Source: Aquimarina latercula DSM 2041
Lineage (GTDB): Bacteria > Bacteroidota > Bacteroidia > Flavobacteriales > Flavobacteriaceae
NCBI RefSeq assembly: GCF_000430645.1
Contig: NZ_AUMK01000010.1
Span: 62,001-126,000 of the forward strand
Direction: 5' to 3'
DNA length: 64,000 nt
A program made the position numbers and the translations under genes. Below the pieces are notes generated by a model. The model was not told the origin of the DNA. It did no database searches and saw nothing but the letters and a program-made list of their open reading frames with translations. Shown here one piece after another: positions 50,044 through 57,992 of this stretch (positions within the stretch are counted from its first letter, which is position 1; each line of letters starts with the position of its first letter).

Positions 50044-50418
50044 ATGAAATTGAATACCACCATCCCTAAAGGTTTAAAAGAACACTATGATAAGGAAGTG
50101 AATCTATATCGTAACGCATTGAATCGGAAAGATTATGGAATTGCTTGGAAGCATCTTGAACGTTCACACATTCTCGGGCAGTCCTATCCTTACGAACATA
50201 CCTATTCCCATTGGCTGATGCTCAAATTTGGCTTTAGACAAAAAAACATAAAAGAGATTTTAGGTCAAGTTGTTCGATTGGTCGTTGGCGGGTGGAAATC
50301 ATTTATTGACCACGTGCCCGTAGGAAATACGGGTGGTGCTAACGTTCCACCTCTTATGAGAATGGAACTTCCTCACGACTTGGAAATAATTATAAAAAAA
50401 TACATACCAACCTTATGA
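50044..50418 (+). CDS. DUF3703 protein
   Basis: A 124-residue soluble helical protein with conserved AWKHLERSHILGQSYPYEHTYSHWLMLKFGFRQ (about 38-70) and GNTGGANVPPLM (about 99-110). The His-rich first block (HLERSH ... HTYSHW) may bind zinc. The family is uncharacterised but regularly sits with heavy-metal exporters. Here it overlaps the ATPase start by 4 nt (ATGA). A close paralogue (53785-54156) is likewise coupled to a zinc transporter (CDF), so the pairing of DUF3703 with a zinc exporter is repeated in this window. Confidence 0.8.
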   Translation: MKLNTTIPKGLKEHYDKEVNLYRNALNRKDYGIAWKHLERSHILGQSYPYEHTYSHWLMLKFGFRQKNIKEILGQVVRLVVGGWKSFIDHVPVGNTGGANVPPLMRMELPHDLEIIIKKYIPTL

Positions 50419-52382
50419 AAAAGAAAAAAGTAAATGTACGCGACATAGACCCTAAAGAACATCAGGGCGAGCACAGCCACGATGACGGACACAATCACAG
50501 CAGTCCGGAAGAATTGTCAAACTTCAGAACTTATTTACCTGCCATTTTTAGCTTTGTGATGCTGATAGTTGGCATTGCCATTGATTATTTTGATGCCTTC
50601 CCCTTCTTTAAAGGTTGGATTCGTGTTGTCTGGCACACTGTGGCTTATATCCCAGTTGGATTTCCTGTCATACGGGAAGGCTGGAACAGTATCTTAAAAG
50701 GCGACTTTTTCACGGAATTTTTCTTGATGTCCATTGCCACATTGGGGGCTTTTGCCATAGGCGAATATCCCGAAGGTGTGGCGGTAATGCTTTTCTACGC
50801 CGTAGGCGAACTGTTTCAAAACGCAGCGGTCAATCGCGCCAAAAGAAATATTAAAGCGTTACTCGACGTGCGCCCTAACGAAGCATTGGTCTACCGAGAT
50901 AATGATTTTGTCTCTGTCAATCCTGAAACCGTCGAGATTGGCGAGAAAATTCAGGTTCGGGTGGGTGAAAAAGTACCACTCGATGGTATTTTACTTTCAG
51001 ATAAAGGGTCGTTTAATACGGCAGCTTTGACAGGTGAAAGCAAGCCCGATACCATTGCGAAAGGCGAAAAGGTTTTTGCGGGAAGCATCAATCTCGATGG
51101 TGTCATCGAAGTTGAAACCACTAAAGAATTTAAGGACAGTTCCATAGCGCGAATTCTGGATATGGTGCAGAATGCCACCGCCCGTAAATCAAAGACTGAA
51201 CTGTTCATCAGAAAGTTTGCACGGATTTACACACCTATCGTTGTATTTCTGGCTATTGGTCTGACTTTTCTTCCTTATTTCTTTGTTGATGATTACGTGT
51301 TTCGTGATTGGTTGTACAGAGCATTAATTTTCTTAGTTATTTCCTGTCCCTGTGCATTGGTTATTTCTATACCATTGGGCTATTTCGGTGGTCTGGGTGC
51401 AGCATCACGTAACGGTATTTTATTCAAAGGCGCATCCTTTTTGGATGCAATGACCAAAGTGAATACCGTGGTAATGGACAAAACGGGAACTGTTACCAAA
51501 GGGGTTTTTAAGATTAAGGAAGTGGTCAATACATCCGCTTTCGCGGAGGCGGAATTTATGCAATACCTGATGGCGATGGAAGAACAATCCACCCATCCCA
51601 TTGCAAAAGCAATTTTGGAATATAAGGCAGATGGTGCCGACTATGACGCAACCGACGTAACTGAAATCGCGGGAAAAGGATTGAAAGGAACCATAAACGG
51701 AAAAACCGTGCTGGTAGGAAACAAAGCTTTAATGACTTCAAATAGCATTGATGTCCCTTCAGAAACTGATATTATTGTGGAATCTATAGTAATGGTAGGA
51801 ATAGATGGCAAATTTGCAGGTTACGTAACGATTGCAGATGAACTGAAGGAAGATGCCCATCAGGCGATTAAGCAAATTCGCGAGGCTGGTATTTCAAAAA
51901 TCATAATGCTGTCTGGGGATAAAGATTCCATTACGCAAAAAGTCGCTAAAGAATTAGGTATTGATTGGGCAAAAGGTGGTTTGTTGCCAGAAGATAAGCT
52001 TAACGAAGTAGAAAAACTCAAAGCACAACCAGATACAACAGTCGCTTTTATAGGCGATGGTATTAATGACGCACCAGTTTTGGCAGCAAGTGATGTTGGT
52101 ATGGCAATGGGTGGTTTAGGAAGTGATGTTGCCATAGAAACGGCAGATGTTATCATTCAAAACGACCAACCTTCAAAAATTGCCCGTTCTATAAAAATAG
52201 GACGTTCTACCAGAAGTATTGTTTGGCAAAATATTGTTTTAGCCTTTGGCGTAAAAATTATAGTTCTCATTTTAGGAGCCGGTGGACTAGCCACAATGTG
52301 GGAAGCTGTTTTTGCAGATGTAGGTGTTGCCTTGCTTGCAATTTTAAATGCTGTCAGGTTGCAAAAGATGAAGTGGGATTAA
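50415..52382 (+). CDS. zntA: P1B-2-type Zn/Cd/Pb-exporting ATPase
   Basis: A 655-residue metal ATPase with an N-terminal His/Asp tail (EHQGEHSHDDGHNHSSPEE) instead of an HMA domain. The ion site is CPC (VISCPCALVISIP, about 310), DKTGT is at 354, HP (QSTHPIAKA) and GDGINDAPV are canonical, and the last helix has ADVGVALLAILNAVRL with the Asp expected of P1B-2 zinc/cadmium/lead pumps. It is the last plus-strand gene of the metal island. The coding sequence carries a degenerate copy of the CGCTTTCGCG palindrome (51535). Zinc/cadmium specificity is inferred from the subgroup. Confidence 0.93.
   Translation: MKKKKVNVRDIDPKEHQGEHSHDDGHNHSSPEELSNFRTYLPAIFSFVMLIVGIAIDYFDAFPFFKGWIRVVWHTVAYIPVGFPVIREGWNSILKGDFFTEFFLMSIATLGAFAIGEYPEGVAVMLFYAVGELFQNAAVNRAKRNIKALLDVRPNEALVYRDNDFVSVNPETVEIGEKIQVRVGEKVPLDGILLSDKGSFNTAALTGESKPDTIAKGEKVFAGSINLDGVIEVETTKEFKDSSIARILDMVQNATARKSKTELFIRKFARIYTPIVVFLAIGLTFLPYFFVDDYVFRDWLYRALIFLVISCPCALVISIPLGYFGGLGAASRNGILFKGASFLDAMTKVNTVVMDKTGTVTKGVFKIKEVVNTSAFAEAEFMQYLMAMEEQSTHPIAKAILEYKADGADYDATDVTEIAGKGLKGTINGKTVLVGNKALMTSNSIDVPSETDIIVESIVMVGIDGKFAGYVTIADELKEDAHQAIKQIREAGISKIIMLSGDKDSITQKVAKELGIDWAKGGLLPEDKLNEVEKLKAQPDTTVAFIGDGINDAPVLAASDVGMAMGGLGSDVAIETADVIIQNDQPSKIARSIKIGRSTRSIVWQNIVLAFGVKIIVLILGAGGLATMWEAVFADVGVALLAILNAVRLQKMKWD
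51535..51553. repeat. Degenerate palindromic repeat in the P1B-2 ATPase gene
   Basis: CCGCTTTCGCGGAGGCGGA, two bases off the palindrome, read as Ser-Ala-Phe-Ala-Glu-Ala. Confidence 0.4.
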
Positions 52383-52484
52383 ATCTTTGCGAGGAAGCAT
52401 TATTCATAATCATTGATTTTGAGAGAATTAAGTTAATATCATCATTCAAAAAGTTTGAACTCTGTCTCTTCGAGGTCATTGAAT

Positions 52485-52530
52485 ATTGCAAATCCCTTGT
52501 AAACATAGAGGTTTATAAGGGGTTTGCAAT
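52485..52530 (+). terminator. Inverted repeat ending the metal island transcript
   Basis: ATTGCAAATCCCTTGTAAAC pairs with GTTTATAAGGGGTTTGCAAT with two mismatches around a 6-base loop. It lies 103 bases after the ATPase stop. There is no proper U-tract, so it may be a protected 3' end or a recombination feature. Confidence 0.4.
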
Positions 52531-52578
52531 GTTTAATAAAATTTATAAAAACACACAACATATTGATTTTTAGTGTTA

Positions 52579-52592
52579 AAAAGTTTGAACTA
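52579..52592 (+). repeat. 14-bp direct repeat, right copy
   Basis: AAAAGTTTGAACTA, identical to 18667-18680 on the other side of the metal island. Confidence 0.35.
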
Positions 52593-52630
52593 CCCATTTA
52601 GTGTTCGCAGGAAAATATTTACAGAATATT

Positions 52631-52669
52631 GTGCCGGATGCAGGATTCGAACTCAATGAAGACAGATCA
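52631..52669 (-). repeat. Inverted tRNA-3'-end-like attachment remnant
   Basis: On the minus strand: TTGATCTGTCTTCATTGAG, then TTCGAATCCTGC (identical to the T loop and T stem of tRNA-Pro), then ATCCGGC-A. It is the counterpart of the sequence behind the integrase at 18531, but carries yet another acceptor end. No integrase lies upstream of it any more. It probably marks the edge of a second, decayed tRNA-targeted element. Confidence 0.5.
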
Positions 52670-52897
52670 AAAAAAATAACAATCTGTATTAGATAGTTTT
52701 ATATTTTTGGAACAGGTATATCAATGAATTTAACAACGATTCAGAACTCAAAAAAAACCTTGCTCAAAATCTGCATATTTTTATAATCAGATTTACACAT
52801 TTATTATCCATTAAATTATATTAGTTTATAAACTCTAATAAAAATCGTAAAAAAGTAAAGAGTTATTCAAGAATATATTATTCAAACATTGGGGATA

Positions 52898-53785
52898 TTA
52901 AAAGGAGTTTTTATTCAAATCGCAGGATTCTTCTTCAAGTTCAGTTTCAATAGTATAATGATCAAAATGATATTCTTTCAAGATTCCCTTGACCTGTTTT
53001 TTAATCTCAATTATTTGGTCAAGATTTTCTATGTTTTTGAGCGTAATATGAGTGGTAAATACATGATGCTCACCTTCTAATGACCATAGATGAGTATGGT
53101 GTAAAGAAGCGACGTTTTCTATTGTAGATATTTTTGACTTTATTTCCTCTAAATTTAATCCCTTGGGAACCCCTTGCAAAAATAGGTAGAGTGTATCTCT
53201 CAAACGTTTTATTGCACCATAAAGAATGTAAAGTGAAATTAACAAAGAAAGTGCAGGATCGAGATAGTGTATATCTCTAATAGATAATATAATTGCTACA
53301 ATCAAAACTGCAACCCATCCAAGTACATCTTCAAGTAAATGCCAAGAGACTACTTTTTCATTTAATGATTTACCCTTACTGACTTTCCAAGCAGCGTATC
53401 CGTTTACCGTAATACCAATAATGGCAAAAATGATCATACCTTGCGCATCTGAATGTTCAGGTTTTAGAATTCTGCCTATTGCCTCATATATAACATAAAC
53501 CGACCCAACTATTAATACTACACTATTAATCAATGCCCCTAATAGTGAAAAGCGTTTATAGCCAAACGAGAACTTAGAGTCAGCATCCTTTTTTGATTTT
53601 ATGTCCAAATACCAAGATGTACCCAATGATAAGCTATCACCTAAGTCATGTATGGCATCAGATACAATCGCAATGCTATTTACATATAGTCCACCTATAA
53701 ATTCTAAAATTGTAAATCCAAGATTTAAGAAAAAGGCAATTTTTAAGTTTTTAGTAGATGTATGATGTTGATGATTATGCCCCAC
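52898..53785 (-). CDS. czcD: Cation diffusion facilitator (zinc transporter)
   Basis: A 295-residue CDF family antiporter that moves Zn2+ (and perhaps Cd, Co) out in exchange for protons. Six membrane segments; the zinc site residues are visible in SDAIHDLGDSL (TM2) and SWHLLEDVLGW (TM5), with a His-rich N-terminus (GHNHQHHTS). The C-terminal domain has the usual HHTHLWSLEGEHHVFTTHI. The start codon is GTG sharing one base with the DUF3703 stop (TAGTG). Thus it is coupled to DUF3703, mirroring the DUF3703-ATPase pair of the island. Confidence 0.92.
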   Translation of the reverse strand: MGHNHQHHTSTKNLKIAFFLNLGFTILEFIGGLYVNSIAIVSDAIHDLGDSLSLGTSWYLDIKSKKDADSKFSFGYKRFSLLGALINSVVLIVGSVYVIYEAIGRILKPEHSDAQGMIIFAIIGITVNGYAAWKVSKGKSLNEKVVSWHLLEDVLGWVAVLIVAIILSIRDIHYLDPALSLLISLYILYGAIKRLRDTLYLFLQGVPKGLNLEEIKSKISTIENVASLHHTHLWSLEGEHHVFTTHITLKNIENLDQIIEIKKQVKGILKEYHFDHYTIETELEEESCDLNKNSF

Positions 53786-54156
53786 TATCCTCTTTTATTT
53801 TTTTCTAAAATCAACTGTAAATCTTTCGGTAGTTCCATTTTTCTTAATGGAAGTACATTGCTTCCTCCTGTGTTTCCTAGTGGTACATGATCAATAAATG
53901 ATTTCCATCCGCCAACTAAAAGTCGAAGTATTTGCCCTAAAACTTCTTTAACATCCTTTTGGCGAAACCCAAACTTTAACATTAGCCAATGAGAATAACA
54001 ATGTTGTAAAGGATAAGATTGACCGAGAATATGAGAACGTTCCAAATGATACCAGGCCATTGACAAGTTTCCTTTTTGTAAATATGTCTGATAGTGTTCA
54101 AGTTCTATTAAATAACTTTCCTTAAGTACTGAGGGTATGATAGTATTGAATTTCAT
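53785..54156 (-). CDS. DUF3703 protein, second copy
   Basis: A 123-residue paralogue of the protein at 50044, with AWYHLERSHILGQSYPLQHCYSHWLMLKFGFRQKDVKEVLGQ (positions about 37-78) and GNTGGSNVLPLRKME near the end. The base composition is AT-rich, like its own cluster, so the two copies were not duplicated recently. It precedes the CDF gene with a one-base overlap and lies 40 bases after the TGCA operator. Its function is unknown. Confidence 0.8.
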   Translation of the reverse strand: MKFNTIIPSVLKESYLIELEHYQTYLQKGNLSMAWYHLERSHILGQSYPLQHCYSHWLMLKFGFRQKDVKEVLGQILRLLVGGWKSFIDHVPLGNTGGSNVLPLRKMELPKDLQLILEKNKRG

Positions 54157-54196
54157 AATGCTTTTATTTATGGATCTAAACTAGGTATTAAAAACG

Positions 54197-54213
54197 TGCA
54201 ACGGAAGTGCATT
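54197..54213 (-). promoter_or_regulatory. TGCA-N7-TGCA operator 6, before DUF3703/CDF
   Basis: Minus-strand AATGCACTTCCGTTGCA, the same 17-mer as operator 5, and again overlapping the stop codon of a Fur gene. The conservation of this spot at two separated Fur loci with diverged coding sequence points to selection on the site. Confidence 0.6.
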
Positions 54214-54629
54214 TAATTTCCACTACATTTATCGCATATCCCTTTTAAAACCAAATTAGCGTTTTCTGTAATAAAACCTTCCGGTAAGTTAATATGTGGA
54301 ATTTTATGAGATGTCAAACAAACAGTTTCATTACAGTTATTACAATGAAAATGTAAGTGCAAATCTCTCTCTAGCTCGCAATTACACCCTTCTTCACACA
54401 ATGCATATTTGGTAACGCCCGAACCGTCATCTATTTGATGAACCACTCCTTTTTGCTCAAAGGTTTTAAGAGTTCTATAGAGTGTTGTCCTATCTGCTTT
54501 TACGAAAGCATTTTCTACGTCCGTGAGAGTTTTGGCCACTTTTTCATTGGCGAGGTATTGAAAGACCAAAAGACGCATTGCAGTAGGTCGAACTCCTTTA
54601 TCTTCTAAAAACTTGTCTGATGATATCAT
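54213..54629 (-). CDS. Fur-family metalloregulator, AT-rich cluster
   Basis: A 138-residue Fur protein with ADRTTLYRTLKTFEQKGVVHQIDDGSG (about 45-71), HLHFHCNNCNETVCL and a C-terminal CDKCSGN. It is intact where the copy at 41782 has an amber codon, and shares the zinc motif with the copy at 49181. It stands between the TonB receptor gene and DUF3703/CDF. Repression of the zinc exporters through the TGCA operator that abuts its stop codon is a plausible model; it is inferred. Confidence 0.9.
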   Translation of the reverse strand: MISSDKFLEDKGVRPTAMRLLVFQYLANEKVAKTLTDVENAFVKADRTTLYRTLKTFEQKGVVHQIDDGSGVTKYALCEEGCNCELERDLHLHFHCNNCNETVCLTSHKIPHINLPEGFITENANLVLKGICDKCSGN

Positions 54630-54639
54630 TTCTTTCGTT

Positions 54640-56820
54640 TTAATGATTGTCTTCGTTTCCGAATGGTTTTAAAATAATTCCTAAACTAAAAATAAACCCA
54701 TCTGTTGGAGCATAGATTTCAGGAAACGTTGGACTCTCATGTGGAGGAAGTACCAATGGTGAAAAGCGACTTTGCCGTCTGTCTGTAAAATTCTCGAAAT
54801 TTACAAAAACACTTCCCCACTTAAAATTACGCATTCCAAGTAAACCCATAGTTACAAAATCGGTAGTCTCAACTCCATTGGAGAGAATTTGTTTTCCTGT
54901 ATAATAAGTTTCATACCCTATACGCCATTTTTCAGATTCATACATCAAGACACTACCAACGTTGTGTCGGGCTGTTAAAGGTTTCTGAGGATTACCAGGT
55001 AGATAATTTAGTCTTGTATCAATGAATGCATAATTCAAAAACCATCTAAAATCTTTATAGGTAAATTTTATATTGGTTTCTGTTCCTTTACTTAGAATTT
55101 CACCTGATGCATTTTCGAACTGAAAAAATTCATTGTCTACAGGATTTAAAAGTAATCCTTTATTAATGGCTGTTAGATAGAACAATTGATTGATTGAGAA
55201 GTTTACATTGTCAAATAATCGAGTTTGAAAGTTGAAATCCAAATTAAGACCATAAGAACGTTCCGCTTCAAGGGAATCTCTGTCTATCGGTAGTATATTT
55301 CTAAAATTGATAAATTCTGCTTCTTCAGTAAAGATATCTGGGATTTTATATCCCAAACCACCACCTAGCCTGCTTGAAAAACTACTATCGGATTTTAATA
55401 ATATTGAAACTCTTGGCAACGCAAAAAAGCCCCAATCCCTTGCATAATCCGTACGCAAACCTGTTTCTAGAATCCATTGATCGGAAATGTCATAAATATT
55501 GTTTGCAAACAATCCTACGGTAAGATCCTTCTGATCTCGATTTAACGGATTCTCCAGTTCATCAAATGATGTAGTATATAAGTTTGCTCCTAAAACCCAA
55601 TCAGTCTTTATTCCCTCCTTTTGATAAGTTGTTTCTGTAAATGTATTCCATTGTTTTCCTTTAAATAACAAATCTGGTATTTCTAAACTTCTATCAAAAA
55701 AAGCAATACTATTTTTTATGGAAACAGATCGAGTAGAATCAATTTGAGTATCATAAACAGCTTGAGTACTTACTCGTTTAGATAGGTTCTCTTCAGAATA
55801 CTGATGAATACCATTTTCGCCATCTTCTATTTTGGTAATATCTCCACCTATTCTATCATCATAAGTACCATTAATTCCAAACCAAATAGTAGTATTTTCT
55901 GAAGGGTAATAAAACAATTTAGGATTGAAACTTATGGACTGAGTTTGTGGTAAATTACTGAAACCATCATCTTCTGGATCATAAGCATTTTGATAATGTC
56001 CTGAACCATAAAGTGTCCATCCCCAATTATTTTTTCGCTCTGCATAAAAGATATTGGCAGTGCTACCAAGTGCCTGTGTTTGATTAAGCATTATATCAAG
56101 TTGTGGATCTTCTTCTGGGTTTTTAGAGACCATATTTACAAGTCCTGCTATGGCACCACCACCATAGAGGGTTGATGAACTTCCATTTATAATCTCGAAT
56201 TGTTTCAAGTCTAGTGGAGGAATTTGTAAAATGCTTAAACCACTGGAAAATCCACCATATAGAGGAAAACCATCTCGTAATAACTGTGTATAACGACCGT
56301 CTAAACCTTGTATTCGAATATTGGTATTGGCACTACTCAATGAAGTTTGTTGCATTTGAATACCCGTACTCTCGCGCAATACCATCGATATATTAGTAGG
56401 ATTCATTATGGCTTTTTCACTCAGTTCTTCAGCTCCGATAAATTCAATTCGGGTTGGTATTTTCTTTACGGTACGAGTGCTTCTGGTGGATTGTAAGAAA
56501 ACTTGATCTAAAGAATTCGCACTTTCTTTCAGATAGAACATTAGATTACCATTCATTGGAACTTTGATAGATGTTTTCAATGTCTGAAAACCTAAGAAGG
56601 ATATTTGTACATTATATTCACCATCTGGTAAATCTGTAAACTCAGCAATCCCATCAAAATTTGTGATCGAACCTCTATCTAAAGATTCAATATACACGGT
56701 CGCTCCCAACAAGGGTTCTTTTTCTTTTTCGGTTAAAATTTTTATTTCCAAGGTGTTTTGCGCAAAAGTGAATGCACCAAACAATAGTATAAACCAAAGG
56801 CTTATATAGTATTTGTTCAT
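54640..56820 (-). CDS. TonB-dependent receptor with CarboxypepD-like N-domain
   Basis: A 726-residue outer membrane receptor. A signal peptide (YYISLWFILLFGAFTFAQ), a carboxypeptidase-regulatory-like beta-sandwich (about 22-105), a plug (about 120-230; IQMQQTSLSSANTNIRIQGLDGRYTQLLRDG) and a 22-strand barrel that ends in Phe-containing C-terminal beta strands. It lies ten bases upstream of Fur and behind DUF6660, which favours uptake of a metal complex such as zinc or copper. The ligand is not readable from sequence. No SusD partner is nearby, so polysaccharide uptake is unlikely. Confidence 0.9.
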   Translation of the reverse strand: MNKYYISLWFILLFGAFTFAQNTLEIKILTEKEKEPLLGATVYIESLDRGSITNFDGIAEFTDLPDGEYNVQISFLGFQTLKTSIKVPMNGNLMFYLKESANSLDQVFLQSTRSTRTVKKIPTRIEFIGAEELSEKAIMNPTNISMVLRESTGIQMQQTSLSSANTNIRIQGLDGRYTQLLRDGFPLYGGFSSGLSILQIPPLDLKQFEIINGSSSTLYGGGAIAGLVNMVSKNPEEDPQLDIMLNQTQALGSTANIFYAERKNNWGWTLYGSGHYQNAYDPEDDGFSNLPQTQSISFNPKLFYYPSENTTIWFGINGTYDDRIGGDITKIEDGENGIHQYSEENLSKRVSTQAVYDTQIDSTRSVSIKNSIAFFDRSLEIPDLLFKGKQWNTFTETTYQKEGIKTDWVLGANLYTTSFDELENPLNRDQKDLTVGLFANNIYDISDQWILETGLRTDYARDWGFFALPRVSILLKSDSSFSSRLGGGLGYKIPDIFTEEAEFINFRNILPIDRDSLEAERSYGLNLDFNFQTRLFDNVNFSINQLFYLTAINKGLLLNPVDNEFFQFENASGEILSKGTETNIKFTYKDFRWFLNYAFIDTRLNYLPGNPQKPLTARHNVGSVLMYESEKWRIGYETYYTGKQILSNGVETTDFVTMGLLGMRNFKWGSVFVNFENFTDRRQSRFSPLVLPPHESPTFPEIYAPTDGFIFSLGIILKPFGNEDNH

Positions 56821-56877
56821 AATTAAGTTTGATAAATTGACTAAATGATATTGTGGGTGATATTATATCACTTGAAA

Positions 56878-57192
56878 TTAGCCAACTATCTTGGGGGGTT
56901 GAAAGAAACGAAAGGATACATCTTGCAAAAACCCTTGTTCTCTTGAAGAAACTTTTTTACTGATTACTACATAATCAATTTCATACCAAAAATGTTGCTC
57001 ATTGATAACATGTGTATGACAACAATGGCAATTACAGAATGGAGAACAAAACTCACAAGCATGATCGTGATTAGCATCAAAACTTTCTATGGACACATTT
57101 CCAGTTTCGTGATTGGTAAAGTCGATATCTCCACAAGGCACAAAATTAAGTGCCACAAAATACACAGACAATATGATCGCTAAATATTTCAC
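56878..57192 (-). CDS. DUF6660-like small periplasmic protein, second copy
   Basis: A 104-residue paralogue of the protein at 35194: signal segment (YLAIILSVYFVALNFVPCGD), then CEFCSPFCNCHCCHTH and a Pro-Pro end (FFQPPKIVG). I choose the GTG at 57192: it aligns with the start of the other copy and follows a TATCTTTG box by four bases, while the ATG 16 codons upstream lies before that promoter. It precedes the TonB receptor gene. The conserved nine Cys/His positions favour divalent metal binding. Confidence 0.75.
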   Translation of the reverse strand: MKYLAIILSVYFVALNFVPCGDIDFTNHETGNVSIESFDANHDHACEFCSPFCNCHCCHTHVINEQHFWYEIDYVVISKKVSSREQGFLQDVSFRFFQPPKIVG

Positions 57193-57196
57193 TTGG

Positions 57197-57204
57197 CAAA
57201 GATA
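57197..57204 (-). promoter_or_regulatory. -7 box of the second DUF6660 gene
   Basis: TATCTTTG on the minus strand, four bases before the GTG start. With AGTTGCA 12 bases upstream it is superposable on the promoter at 35182. Confidence 0.65.
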
Positions 57205-57216
57205 AAAAAATAGATG

Positions 57217-57233
57217 TGCAACTGAATTGCAAA
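57217..57233 (-). promoter_or_regulatory. TGCA-N7-TGCA operator 2, overlapping the second DUF6660 promoter
   Basis: Minus-strand TTTGCAATTCAGTTGCA. It aligns with operator 1 base for base in both half-sites and in CAG. The second half-site covers the -33 region of the promoter. Confidence 0.55.
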
Positions 57234-57256
57234 TGTTCATTCTATTTACAGATAAC

Positions 57257-57278
57257 TTTAGATTTCGTTTAGATTTAT
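57257..57278 (+). promoter_or_regulatory. Response-regulator box, autoregulatory (11-bp direct repeat)
   Basis: Two tandem 11-mers, TTTAGATTTCG and TTTAGATTTAT. The GA of the second lies exactly 11 bases before TAATTTTA at 57283-57290, a one-mismatch -7 box. The response-regulator gene starts 26 bases later, so the system would control its own promoter. Confidence 0.6.
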
Positions 57279-57315
57279 AACATAATTTTATAAATTAAGG
57301 TTTTAACTATTTTCT

Positions 57316-57990
57316 ATGAAAATTCTAGTAGCAGAAGATGAAATCGCACTTCAGGAGTCTATTGTCAAGTTTTTGAAACGTGACGGGAATGTATGTGAGA
57401 CGGCATCAGATTTTGATCAGGCAATGTATAAAGTATCACTGTACGAATACGATATCATACTTTTAGATATCAATTTGATTACAGGCAGTGGTATTGATGT
57501 CTTAAAAGAAGTCAAAGGTAATGGCAAGAAAACTGGAGTTATTATTATTTCAGCAAATAACTCTTTGGATGACAAGCTTGAAGGACTTGATTTAGGTGCA
57601 GATGATTATCTTACCAAACCTTTTCACTTACCGGAGTTAAATGCTAGAATAAAAGCAGTTTTGCGACGAGGAAAATACGATGGAGATTCGTATCTTACGT
57701 ACAATGAAATAAAGGTAGATACAGAGGCAAAACAAGCCTATGTCAACGGAAGTACTATGCAGTTAACCAAAAAGGAATATGATCTATTAGTTTATTTTAT
57801 GGTTAACAAAAATCGGGTATTATCCAAAGAGATCATAGCCGAACATCTCTGGGGTGATCATATTGATTTAGTTGATAATTTTGATTTCATATATGTACAT
57901 ATCAATAACCTTAGAAAAAAACTAACTAAAGTTGCTGCAGACTATATAAAAACAGTCTATGGTATTGGGTATAGATTTACTGATGAATAA
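57316..57990 (+). CDS. OmpR-family response regulator
   Basis: A 224-residue two-component regulator. The receiver domain (1-120) has acidic residues Glu7/Asp8, phospho-acceptor Asp51 (LLDINL) and Lys in TKPF (near 101). A winged-helix DNA-binding domain (Trans_reg_C, about 130-222) ends in GIGYRFTDE. This type binds direct repeats about 11 bp apart, which is what stands upstream of this gene and of several nearby genes. It is four bases from its histidine kinase. CusR/RprY-type responses to metal or envelope stress are possible; the regulon found here favours the envelope. Confidence 0.93.
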   Translation: MKILVAEDEIALQESIVKFLKRDGNVCETASDFDQAMYKVSLYEYDIILLDINLITGSGIDVLKEVKGNGKKTGVIIISANNSLDDKLEGLDLGADDYLTKPFHLPELNARIKAVLRRGKYDGDSYLTYNEIKVDTEAKQAYVNGSTMQLTKKEYDLLVYFMVNKNRVLSKEIIAEHLWGDHIDLVDNFDFIYVHINNLRKKLTKVAADYIKTVYGIGYRFTDE

Positions 57991-57992
57991 TA

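Larger units (their letters stand above)
52383..52897. other. 515-bp gene-free junction at the right end of the metal island
   Basis: No gene is visible. It holds a 20-bp inverted repeat (52485-52530), two copies of AAAAGTTTGAACT (52449 and 52579), and an inverted tRNA-3'-end-like sequence (52631-52669). It divides the plus-strand, GC-richer island from the minus-strand AT-rich cluster. The remainder is AT-rich with no recognised motif. It looks like an insertion boundary. Confidence 0.6.

Noticed and set aside
17217..52669. A perfect tRNA-Pro attachment duplicate bounding the whole metal island
   Set aside because: No copy of the full tRNA-Pro 3' end (through CACCCCG) exists elsewhere in the window; the related sequences differ in the acceptor bases and one is inverted.
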